Shown piece after piece: positions 1 through 6,542 of a DNA stretch of 10,062 nt. Both the position numbers and the translations under genes were made by a program. The stretch's first letter is position 1. Every line of letters begins with the position of its first letter. Source of the stretch: an uncultured Eubacteriales bacterium (lineage in GTDB: Bacteria; Bacillota; Clostridia; Oscillospirales; CAG-272); contig CABPZV010000074.1 of NCBI GenBank assembly GCA_902462015.1, positions 1 through 10,062 of the forward strand, written 5' to 3'. The notes beneath the pieces are model-generated. The model saw only the letters and a list, made by a program, of their open reading frames with translations. It was not told the DNA's origin and ran no database searches.

Positions 1-100
1 GGTCATAGCTTGTCGCCTTGCGGACGATATAGCCGTTGTCTTGCGAGAGCCTGTCCATGATGAAATGCTGATATTCTTTTTCGGTCAATATGTCATTCAT
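1..100 (-). CDS. hsdR: Type I restriction enzyme R subunit (HsdR), N-terminal fragment
   Basis: This gene runs off the left edge, and only 33 codons are visible. They begin MNDILTEKEYQHFIMDRL and continue to a KATSYD segment, which resembles the start of type I restriction R subunits just before the HsdR_N nuclease domain. HsdR supplies the ATP-driven translocase and the endonuclease of the HsdR2M2S complex, which cuts unmethylated DNA away from its recognition site. The ATG at 98-100 has an excellent AAGGAGGTGG ribosome binding site that overlaps the stop codon of the upstream TIR gene, with 15 bases between stop and start. The call rests on the short N-terminal match plus the position after hsdM and hsdS. 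The motor and nuclease motifs lie outside the window, so intactness cannot be judged. Confidence 0.8.
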   Translation of the reverse strand, partial: MNDILTEKEYQHFIMDRLSQDNGYIVRKATSYD

Positions 101-115
101 GTGCCATCCACCTCC

Positions 116-859
116 TTAATCGCTTTTCAGTCGTTTGATTAGCTGCCTTGCAAAAAGCAATGCGATTTGGTCGCAATTATACTTTGATGAGTCTATCGCT
201 TGGAGATCTGCCACAGATGGATATTTTTCCTTTAACTGCGAAACCGTAATATTGTGTAAAATCGGCAGGATCAGCTTTTGACCGTTTCTGTTCTGACGGT
301 TCAAAAATTCAGAGAGTTCGCGTTCCGTCCATTCTCTGTCGAAGAAGTTTTCCGAAATAACAATGATTGCGAATTCTGCCTTCTTAGTGCCATTGAGAAT
401 TCTATCTTTCCAATTGTCACCCCATTCAAGGGATTCCTTGTCATAAAAAATAGCTACACCCAGTTTGTTAAGAGATTGGTACAGTTCTTCCACCAGATCG
501 GCCTTATCTTTACTGGCGTGAGAAATGAACACATCATACTCCGGTATGTCTTTCGCACGATATTTAGGGATGTTGACCGTAGAAACTCCGTTCTTTTCAT
601 TCACAAAAGCCTCATCGCCCCGAATACTCTCTAAGCAGGAAACCAATTTCTCGAATGCACCGGTTGAGCGATGAAACAGTATTGTGTTTATGCGCTGACC
701 CAACGCATGGTTTTTTAGATAGTTGTTGTAGAAAATCTCTACATCATTCATCCACTTATCGGCCTGCTGCTTCTCAGCGGCTGTTTTCAACTTGTTCGGT
801 GGCAAAATGCTTTTTGCCCGTTCCAAAAGAGAATCGAGCTGTTCTTCAAAAGTTGCCAT
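116..859 (-). CDS. TIR-domain protein (predicted NADase) embedded in the hsd operon
   Basis: This 247-residue protein has two parts. Residues 1-105 are mostly helical, rich in charged residues and of no family I recognise. Residues 108-245 are a TIR domain: YDVFISHASKDK (108-119) is the first strand, IFYDKESLEWGDNW (137-150) covers the BB-loop region, and FAIIVISENF (163-172) is a core strand. W177-T-E-R-E181-L follows, placing a glutamate where catalytically active TIR NADases carry theirs (the W-x3-E-L pattern). Prokaryotic TIR proteins commonly degrade NAD+ or make cyclic ADP-ribose signals during phage infection. There is no signal peptide or membrane segment, so it is presumably cytoplasmic. 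A TTG codon lies one codon upstream, but the ATG at 857-859 is preferred: AGGAGGTGA sits just before it, and the ATG shares one base with the hsdS stop (TGATG), implying translational coupling. Its place between hsdS and hsdR suggests a role linked to restriction. The NADase activity is inferred. Confidence 0.9.
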   Translation of the reverse strand: MATFEEQLDSLLERAKSILPPNKLKTAAEKQQADKWMNDVEIFYNNYLKNHALGQRINTILFHRSTGAFEKLVSCLESIRGDEAFVNEKNGVSTVNIPKYRAKDIPEYDVFISHASKDKADLVEELYQSLNKLGVAIFYDKESLEWGDNWKDRILNGTKKAEFAIIVISENFFDREWTERELSEFLNRQNRNGQKLILPILHNITVSQLKEKYPSVADLQAIDSSKYNCDQIALLFARQLIKRLKSD

Positions 860-2163
860 CAAATCACCTCCTTCTTGCCAGTAACATACTCGAAAATTAG
901 AGAGCGCTTATAAGCATCGAGAACAGCCATCTGTTCTTTCTTCTGCTCGATAATTGCGTCTACTTCTGTGACCTTGGTTTCCAGATAGTCCGCCATAGCT
1001 ACCTGTTCCTCATATGGTGGCTCAAAAACCATAAGTCGAGAAAACTCGGAATAGTTCAGTCCCTGGCGGACACCGTTTCCCATGTTATAAAATACCTTCA
1101 TAACATCGTATGCATGAAGAAGGAAGTGAAAATACCTCGAATCGACCTGTTTGAGCGGACAAAGATCAATATATGCCGAAGTAATTATGCCGTGTTCCTT
1201 CACAAGCCCAGTTCGCAGACTGCGTTTATCGTTCTGCAAATCGGTGGGACGGATGATAATATCACCTGCTTCAACGATGTTGTAGGTATTAAAGCTCTCT
1301 GGTAACAGTCCATCATTGGTGTTGATGTCCTTGCGGATAACTCTGCCATAACTCAGCGACAACAGATTATCCTCTTTGCCCAGTCGATTCTTGTTTTTGC
1401 GCTCACCGTAGTAGGAATAAACAGGATGAACCGGCCAATGCACCGGAATTTCTCCAACCCACTCAATCCCACTGTCCTTCATTTCTGCATTCGGGTTCAG
1501 TCCTTTTGTGACGGTTTCGGTGATGACAGACCGCTTGTACTGCTCCAGCGTGTCGATTTGGGTTTGGATGTCGGCGGTCAGCGCATCAATTTCAGCGCAT
1601 TTGGCATCAAGAAAAGCGGCAATGCGGTGTTGCTCTTGAAGAGGTGGAACAATAATATATGTGGTTTTCACATCAGTTTTATTTAATTTAGGCTGAGCCG
1701 AAGACATTGCCTTTTGCACCAGCTGTTTCCATACAAAATCTGCATTACCCAAATAATAGAGGTAATGTTGTATCATTTTGGAATTTGTTCTTATCAAGAA
1801 CATATTGGGTCCTAATGTTGAAGGCATATTTATTGGCGGCATCTCACAAAATAAGCCAGCATATGCTCCGACATTAGCAACAAGAATTTCTCCCCCATAT
1901 AAGCTTGACTTTTCAAGATAATCATACGAATACTCCGAAACATATACACCGGAATTTTCTAAATTTTCTCTTAAATCTGTTAAGCGAATCAACCTTGCAT
2001 AATCCTCATAATCCAGATACTGCACATTTTTTGCCAGATCACCAAAGGATCCATTAGCAGTATAATCTGTGAGCATTTGTATAACATCTTTTAAACGTGC
2101 CACCTTCCATCCAATCGGAATTTTTCTTACCCATTCAATTCCACTATCTTTAATTTCTTGCAT
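859..2163 (-). CDS. hsdS: Type I restriction-modification specificity subunit (HsdS)
   Basis: HsdS sets the DNA sequence recognised by the methylase (M2S) and the restriction complex (R2M2S). The 434 residues show the classic two half-subunits. Target recognition domain 1 (about 1-170) opens with KDSGIEWVRKIPIGW. It is followed by a conserved helical spacer beginning PPLQEQHRIAAFLDAK (173-188). Domain 2 opens with KDSGIEWVGEIPVHW (229-243) and ends in PPYEEQVAMADYLETK (382-397) plus a closing helix. Each domain should read one half of a split target; the target itself cannot be predicted here. Length is normal and no break is seen. The start is 12 bases after hsdM, with AAGGCGGTGA as the ribosome binding site; the stop overlaps the next start. 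The part coding domain 1 is much more AT-rich than the rest (sampled lines 28-30% against 47% GC), a sign of domain exchange. Confidence 0.95.
   Translation of the reverse strand: MQEIKDSGIEWVRKIPIGWKVARLKDVIQMLTDYTANGSFGDLAKNVQYLDYEDYARLIRLTDLRENLENSGVYVSEYSYDYLEKSSLYGGEILVANVGAYAGLFCEMPPINMPSTLGPNMFLIRTNSKMIQHYLYYLGNADFVWKQLVQKAMSSAQPKLNKTDVKTTYIIVPPLQEQHRIAAFLDAKCAEIDALTADIQTQIDTLEQYKRSVITETVTKGLNPNAEMKDSGIEWVGEIPVHWPVHPVYSYYGERKNKNRLGKEDNLLSLSYGRVIRKDINTNDGLLPESFNTYNIVEAGDIIIRPTDLQNDKRSLRTGLVKEHGIITSAYIDLCPLKQVDSRYFHFLLHAYDVMKVFYNMGNGVRQGLNYSEFSRLMVFEPPYEEQVAMADYLETKVTEVDAIIEQKKEQMAVLDAYKRSLIFEYVTGKKEVI
1457..1486. repeat. Copy 1 of the intragenic hsdS repeat (start of recognition domain 2)
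   Basis: This 30-base stretch matches 25 of 30 bases at 2129-2158 in the same orientation, about 670 bases apart. It encodes EMKDSGIEWV at the start of recognition domain 2; the other copy encodes EIKDSGIEWV at the start of domain 1. Such repeated half-subunit boundaries are typical of HsdS and could act as crossover points for swapping recognition domains. It is not a mobile element. Confidence 0.75.
2129..2158. repeat. Copy 2 of the intragenic hsdS repeat (start of recognition domain 1)
   Basis: Partner of the repeat at 1457-1486, with five mismatches in 30 bases. Four of the five differences put A or T here and G or C in the other copy, consistent with this copy belonging to the AT-rich segment that encodes recognition domain 1. 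Confidence 0.75.
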
Positions 2164-2175
2164 ATTATCACCGCC

Positions 2176-4278
2176 TTATTCAAACAGTTTGGCTACACGC
2201 TCAGATACAGAAAGCTCCAACTTTGAGAATTGCGCTTCCAGTTCCTCGCTGGCTGTAGGCTGCTGATACTTATAGAAATACCGTGTGAATGGAATCTCTG
2301 CGCCTGTCTTGATGACAGGCTTTTTCTTTCCGAGGTCTTCTTCAAAAAAAGCGGCGGCATCTGGAATATGCGGCAGGACTTCTCTTGCCATATAGTCCTC
2401 AATGCTCTCTTCCCATTTCACCAGTTCAGTGTCCTTGGTTTCCTTGTCATAAATGATATTGCCCTTGCGGTCACACTGAATCTCGGCATTCTTGTCCATG
2501 ACGGAAAGGCCGTCTGCAATCTTTTCCAGCAGTTTCTTGTCGGCAGTCACAGTGGAGAGTGCCTGGGTCAGCACCGGCATGAATGCCGCCGGAGAGTTAT
2601 AGATCTGTTCGGAGACGGCTGCATTCAGCGCAGCGATAATGGCCTCATAGACAGGCTGATTTGCCTGGTAAGCCTCCAGCTTTTTCTGGTCTTTGCCGGT
2701 CAGTTCCTCGGCGTTTTCCAGTTCATCCACCTTGGACTGGTCATACAGAGAGGACAGCGAACCCTTGGAAAGCATGGCTTCAATTCGCTCCTCCGTAATG
2801 GCATAGCTACGCTGGAGGGGCTGCATTACCGTATACTCACGATAAATGAACTCCTCGTTCCGGTAGATTTTGCAATATTCATTCTCTGCGAAATCCGCAT
2901 ACAGCTTGGTAACGGCACTGCGGTCTTCGGGAGAAATCTCGTTTTTCTTATCGCCCAGGGCTTTACGCAGCTTTTTGAAGAAAGTCGAAGCATCAATCAG
3001 CTGAATTTTGCCCTTGCGTTCCGGACGCTTATTCTTGGAGAGAACCCAAATGTATGTAGCGATGCCGGTGTTGTAAAAGAGGTCTGTGGGCAGCGCAATG
3101 ATGGCTTCGATCAAATCGCTTTCCAACATCCAGCGGCGAATCTGACTCTCGCCGGAAGCCGTTCCACCGGAAAAGAGCGGGCTGCCGTTTTCGATAATCG
3201 CAGCACGACCGAAGTTGTCGTCCATCTTGTCAATAGCAGACTGGAGGAACAGCATCTGCATATCGCCGGAACCAGGCAGGCCTGCGCCCCAGCGACCGTC
3301 AAAACCTTTCTGATACTCTGTGTTGACGGCATCCTCGACACCTTCGGCAGCGTCCTTGCCGCCCCAGGCGGTGCCGAACGGCGGATTTTCCAGCACGAAG
3401 CGCATCTTCGTGCCCTTAAATTGGTCGGCTTTCATAGTGTCCTGATAGCAGATGTTTTCGGCGTTCTGCCCCTTGATGAGCATCTCGGCAAGGCACATAG
3501 CGTAAGATTCCGGGTTGATCTCCTGTCCGAACAGGCGTACATCGGCAGAGGGATTATAACGCTTGATGAAATTGTACCCGGTGGAGAGCATACCGCCCGT
3601 GCCGCAGGCCTGATCCAATATGGTGATGACCTTGCCGTCATCAAATATATCGTCACAGCCTTCGGCAAGCAGAATATTGACCATCAATTTAATAATGTCG
3701 CGGCCGGTGTAGTGGTCGCCGGCTTCGGCATTTTCAGAGAACTTACGAATCAGTTCTTCGAAAATATATCCCATCTTCACATTATCAATGGTGCGAGGGT
3801 CAAGGTCGAGCTCAGAGAACGCCTTGATGACGGATAGCAGTCGATTGTTCTTGTCCATCTTGTCGATTTCTTCACCGAAGTTCAGACCGCGCTCTTTTGA
3901 CATAAGTATTTCATATACATTTGATGAGAAACCCTGTAAATATGACTTGAAGTTATCAGCGATGATATCAGCATCATTTATCAGTTCTGCAAGCGTGTAC
4001 TCGCTGGTATTGTAGAATTGAAAACCTGAAATGCGATACATCGCCTTTGCTGGGAAATTTGGATTTGCATTGAACTGCTCGACAACTTTCTGCTTGGTGG
4101 GCGCAAGAGCGCACTCAAAGCGGCGGATGATCGTCATAGGAATTATGACATCCTTGTACTTGTCGCTGCGGTACGGTCCGCGCAGTTTGTTTGCGATGGA
4201 CCAGATAAAGTTTACTTCGGTGGAAACATCGACAGGTGAATCGTCCCACATCGCGTCTATAATCTGCTTATCAGCCAT
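2176..4278 (-). CDS. hsdM: Type I restriction-modification DNA methyltransferase subunit (HsdM)
   Basis: HsdM is the N6-adenine methyltransferase of the type I complex, using S-adenosylmethionine and guided by HsdS. The N-terminal region (about 1-160) is the HsdM helical domain, with VNFIWSIANKLRGPY near residues 22-36. HYTGRDIIKLMV (189-200) leads into the catalytic domain. The S-adenosylmethionine motif I is LDQACGTGGML (221-231), and the catalytic motif IV is NPPF (298-301). At 700 residues it is longer than EcoKI HsdM but in the range of Firmicute homologues with an extended C-terminal part, which ends in the usual R-YFYKYQ segment and a helical tail. A GTGAGG ribosome binding site precedes the ATG. 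It is the first gene of the hsd operon, 149 bases downstream of the XRE gene. GC content is the highest in the window. No clear minus-strand promoter was found upstream, so transcription may partly come from the ABC-3C operon. Confidence 0.96.
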   Translation of the reverse strand: MADKQIIDAMWDDSPVDVSTEVNFIWSIANKLRGPYRSDKYKDVIIPMTIIRRFECALAPTKQKVVEQFNANPNFPAKAMYRISGFQFYNTSEYTLAELINDADIIADNFKSYLQGFSSNVYEILMSKERGLNFGEEIDKMDKNNRLLSVIKAFSELDLDPRTIDNVKMGYIFEELIRKFSENAEAGDHYTGRDIIKLMVNILLAEGCDDIFDDGKVITILDQACGTGGMLSTGYNFIKRYNPSADVRLFGQEINPESYAMCLAEMLIKGQNAENICYQDTMKADQFKGTKMRFVLENPPFGTAWGGKDAAEGVEDAVNTEYQKGFDGRWGAGLPGSGDMQMLFLQSAIDKMDDNFGRAAIIENGSPLFSGGTASGESQIRRWMLESDLIEAIIALPTDLFYNTGIATYIWVLSKNKRPERKGKIQLIDASTFFKKLRKALGDKKNEISPEDRSAVTKLYADFAENEYCKIYRNEEFIYREYTVMQPLQRSYAITEERIEAMLSKGSLSSLYDQSKVDELENAEELTGKDQKKLEAYQANQPVYEAIIAALNAAVSEQIYNSPAAFMPVLTQALSTVTADKKLLEKIADGLSVMDKNAEIQCDRKGNIIYDKETKDTELVKWEESIEDYMAREVLPHIPDAAAFFEEDLGKKKPVIKTGAEIPFTRYFYKYQQPTASEELEAQFSKLELSVSERVAKLFE

Positions 4279-4357
4279 TTGCCGTTTACCTCACTTTTCT
4301 TTAAGTAGCCCCAGACTACCTCTATTTTACAACCATATGTGTCCCATAATCAGGACT

Positions 4358-4387
4358 TTGACCGCTGGCCGGTCATCATTTTATAAT
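4358..4387 (+). promoter_or_regulatory. Plus-strand promoter-like sequence in the XRE-hsdM gap
   Basis: TTGACC (4358-4363) and a perfect TATAAT (4382-4387) are separated by 18 bases, a good vegetative sigma-A match. It points rightward, against all nearby genes, so it would produce antisense RNA to the XRE gene and the end of the ABC-3C operon. A chance match in AT-rich DNA is possible. Confidence 0.4.
4360..4374. promoter_or_regulatory. Inverted repeat, possible operator
   Basis: GACCG and CGGTC form perfect five-base arms around the five-base spacer CTGGC. The left arm overlaps the -35 box at 4358-4363. Lying in the only gap between the XRE gene and hsdM, it is a candidate binding site for the XRE protein. 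This is inference from position and symmetry alone. Confidence 0.35.
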
Positions 4388-4394
4388 GCTGACT

Positions 4395-4438
4395 CTAAAA
4401 ATCTGTGCTGTTTAATGCTATTAAAAACTAGATTTTAG
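4395..4438. repeat. AT-rich nested inverted repeat at the end of the XRE gene
   Basis: The outer arms are CTAAAAATCT (4395-4404) and AGATTTTAG (4430-4438), with one unpaired base. The inner arms are TTTAAT (4411-4416) and ATTAAA (4420-4425) around GCT. The structure overlaps the XRE stop codon, so it could be an mRNA 3' end hairpin of the ABC-3C operon. It lacks a GC-rich stem, so as an intrinsic terminator it would be weak. Confidence 0.4.
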
Positions 4439-4670
4439 CGTTATCGTCCCTAAGGAATTCCATTATATCGCCAACATCACAATTTAATGCATCACAGATT
4501 TTAAGCAACACTTCTGTGTTAACGTTTTTTCCGTGTCCAAGCTTTGCTACTGATGTAGCACTTATTTCAGCCATCTCGCAGAGTTCCTTTTTCTTTATTC
4601 CTCTATCGATTAGCAACTTAAAAAGCTTGTTGTAACTAAAACGCAAACTTTCTTCTTTCGTAGTACTCAT
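4428..4670 (-). CDS. XRE/Cro-type helix-turn-helix regulator
   Basis: This 80-residue protein is essentially one Cro/C1-type DNA-binding domain. YNKLFKLLIDRGIKKKEL (13-30) gives helices 1 and 2, and EISATSVAKLGHGKNV (35-50) spans the recognition helix. NTEVLLKICDALNCDVGDIMEF (51-72) closes the fold. This is the compact family common in Firmicute mobile elements. It has no oligomerisation or sensor domain, so it probably acts as a small dimeric repressor. Its ATG shares one base with the stop of the ATPase gene (TGATG). The nearest GGAGG lies 13 bases upstream, which is far, so translation probably depends on coupling. As the last gene of the ABC-3C operon and the gene just before hsdM, it may repress its own operon, the hsd operon or both. 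Targets are unknown. Confidence 0.88.
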   Translation of the reverse strand: MSTTKEESLRFSYNKLFKLLIDRGIKKKELCEMAEISATSVAKLGHGKNVNTEVLLKICDALNCDVGDIMEFLRDDNAKI

Positions 4671-6325
4671 CAGTTGTTCTCAACCTCCACATCGTTCCAA
4701 GTGCGTCCAAATAACGCCCCTTCATCAGCATTAAGCTGTAACACCTTGTTATCTTCCATAATTTTTTGTGCTTTCGGAGTATAGGAGCCTTCCTTATCCA
4801 TAGCTATAAATACTTGCTTTGGCGTACTTGCATACAGCTCCATGATTTTTTCTATTGCATCATCCTCAATATTTTTTAGCATCAAAGAATCATGGGCAAT
4901 CACTGGCAATCTGGTCAGTTTCAACATTGCTAAATCAAAAACTACTAACCCCTTATATTGAGCTCCTGTGCCACCGTCTCTCGGCGTGAAGAACGTGTAT
5001 TTAGATGCGTCTATTATGTTGAGAGTTGGAGCGGTCTTTCGCCCATTGTATATTACATCGTTTATTTCTGTCATTTCTGTGTTGATTTTTTGCTGCATTA
5101 TTGCCATCTGCTCAACTACAAGGCGGTTTAATTCTGCTTCGTAGTCATTTGCTATTACAGACAGTTCTTTCTTTTTCGTGTAATTTTCGTTTGCAGCTTG
5201 AAGTTCCTTTAGCTCATTATCGACAGTTGCATACTGGTCTAGTACAGCTTTAGATAAATCGGTTGTTTTAGCTATTTGTGTGATAGAGATTTCTATTTGT
5301 GCAATTTCATTCTCAACTAATGAAAGAGTAGCTTGTATATTTTCTTCAGCCTCAGAAAACTCGTTTTTCAAAATATTAGTCAATTGCTTATGAAATCCCT
5401 CAATTGCCTCGATTTTTTTCAAATCTACTTCAGGGAAAAAGTGAAGCAAATCATCGTAGTTTTTCTTAAACCCCTTCTTTCCAAGGCCCTGATCGACGTG
5501 AAGTGCTCTAAGCTGTGAAAGTAATTGCGAACGTTGTCTTTTAAATTTTGATAGATTTCCTTTCAAAATAGAAAGTTGTTCTGCTTGCATTGAGTCCAAA
5601 TCTAGCAAGCCACCTGAACTTTTTCGAGCGAGTTCCTCAATCTGATTAGCTAATTCATTGATGCGATTTTGGTTTTTGTTAAATTCAGTCTGCTTTGTGA
5701 CAAATGGAATATACCGATATTTCTGAGCCTTTTTAAAGGTTGAATATCTATCTTTAGCATCTGCAGCGATTTTTGATTGAGCCTCTATCCCAGAATACAA
5801 ATCGGTCAGTTTCAGCAATCCTTCAATTGCCGCTTTTGCCGTCTCTTGTTTTGATTGGTGTAGTGGGCGTTCTTCATCAAGCGATTCTCTTTTGTAAATG
5901 CGCATAAAACGTCCTATAGCATTCCTAAAAGTTAGCCCAATCAAATCCATATTATAATTTACTTGCAAAAAGGACAGATATTGCGTTAATGAAATCAATC
6001 CATCATCAAGCGGGTGGTAATTATTGTCACATTTTTGGATATTTTTGTAATCTACATTGGAGCGCGAGAAAAAATGCATTCCATCTTTAAAATGAAAAGC
6101 AAAACAAATTCTATGCTCACCAACCTCTGTTTGCACATCGGTCAATTTTTCAACATAATCATCGCCACCAAAAGCAAAGTCGATGATCATAAGGAATGTG
6201 GATTTACCTATTGAATTTGAGCCATTCGAACTTCCCATAACTGTATTTAATCCAGCGTGGAGCGAAATACGACCACGAGGAATGCCATGATTTATGAACT
6301 TGTCACACATAATTTCAACCAACAT
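4670..6325 (-). CDS. ABC-3C system SMC/Rad50-like ATPase (DUF2326-type)
   Basis: This 551-residue protein starts MLVEIMCDKF. A RecF/SMC-type Walker A, GSSNGSNSIGKST, lies at 31-43 with the nucleotide-binding lysine at 41. A long coiled-coil region spans about 165-425. The C-terminal half-ATPase has TPRDGGTGAQYKGLVVFDLA (447-466) in the place of the ABC signature, then LPVIAHDS (473-480) in the Walker B position and FIAMDK (506-511). Having HDS instead of the usual DE fits the DUF2326-type ATPases found in ABC three-component systems. The family role is inferred: ATP-dependent sensing of invading nucleic acid and activation of the partner effector. An upstream ATG would add 16 residues. The start at 6325 is preferred because it matches the family N-terminus, although its ribosome binding site is weak. 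It overlaps the middle-component gene by 11 bases and the XRE gene by one. Confidence 0.85.
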   Translation of the reverse strand: MLVEIMCDKFINHGIPRGRISLHAGLNTVMGSSNGSNSIGKSTFLMIIDFAFGGDDYVEKLTDVQTEVGEHRICFAFHFKDGMHFFSRSNVDYKNIQKCDNNYHPLDDGLISLTQYLSFLQVNYNMDLIGLTFRNAIGRFMRIYKRESLDEERPLHQSKQETAKAAIEGLLKLTDLYSGIEAQSKIAADAKDRYSTFKKAQKYRYIPFVTKQTEFNKNQNRINELANQIEELARKSSGGLLDLDSMQAEQLSILKGNLSKFKRQRSQLLSQLRALHVDQGLGKKGFKKNYDDLLHFFPEVDLKKIEAIEGFHKQLTNILKNEFSEAEENIQATLSLVENEIAQIEISITQIAKTTDLSKAVLDQYATVDNELKELQAANENYTKKKELSVIANDYEAELNRLVVEQMAIMQQKINTEMTEINDVIYNGRKTAPTLNIIDASKYTFFTPRDGGTGAQYKGLVVFDLAMLKLTRLPVIAHDSLMLKNIEDDAIEKIMELYASTPKQVFIAMDKEGSYTPKAQKIMEDNKVLQLNADEGALFGRTWNDVEVENN

Positions 6326-6542
6326 AATGGAGTACCAGCCCTTCTTCATATAATTCAATCTTACCCAGAGCATATAAGCAGTCTAGTATTTCTAAAAATT
6401 CCCCAACATCTGAAACTTTGGATTTAACATTTTTATATAAGGTACTTGGAGTTAAATCCTCAATTTCCAAATATGACAAGATTATTGGAAACTTAGCCAA
6501 AATACTAACTTGATAAGGAGTTACTTTACTTGGAAATTTCAC
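6315..6542 (-). CDS. ABC-3C system middle component (small adaptor)
   Basis: With a GTG start this is a 75-residue protein beginning KFPSKVTPYQVSILAKFPII after the initiator. A hydrophobic helical core and a segment ending FLEILDCLYALGKIEL follow. This pattern (PSK-x2-PY-x2-S near the start, a LGKIEL helix-strand near the end, 70-80 residues) fits the small middle components that link effector and ATPase in ABC three-component systems. I cannot say which numbered middle-component family it belongs to. The GTG at 6540-6542 is preferred over an ATG 72 bases upstream because GAGG lies six bases before it and the shorter protein matches the usual size; the longer start would lie deep inside the effector gene. 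It overlaps the effector by 17 bases and the ATPase gene by 11. Confidence 0.75.
   Translation of the reverse strand: MKFPSKVTPYQVSILAKFPIILSYLEIEDLTPSTLYKNVKSKVSDVGEFLEILDCLYALGKIELYEEGLVLHYVG

Noticed and set aside
278..634. Plus-strand open frame opposite the TIR gene
   Set aside because: It is fully antisense to a confident TIR domain, with no start signal and a composition typical of a shadow frame.
116..859. Complete Thoeris system
   Set aside because: A TIR gene is present, but there is no ThsA-like SIR2/SLOG or other Thoeris effector gene next to it. Its neighbours are hsdS and hsdR.
859..2163. Inverting hsdS phase-variation locus
   Set aside because: Only one hsdS gene is present, with no second inverted copy and no nearby recombinase in the window. 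The repeats are in direct orientation and mark half-subunit boundaries.
2230..3837. Long open frame on the plus strand opposite hsdM (535 codons)
   Set aside because: It lies entirely antisense to hsdM, whose motifs are clear. It has no ribosome binding site worth naming and no recognisable motif, and such frames arise from codon bias in GC-richer genes.
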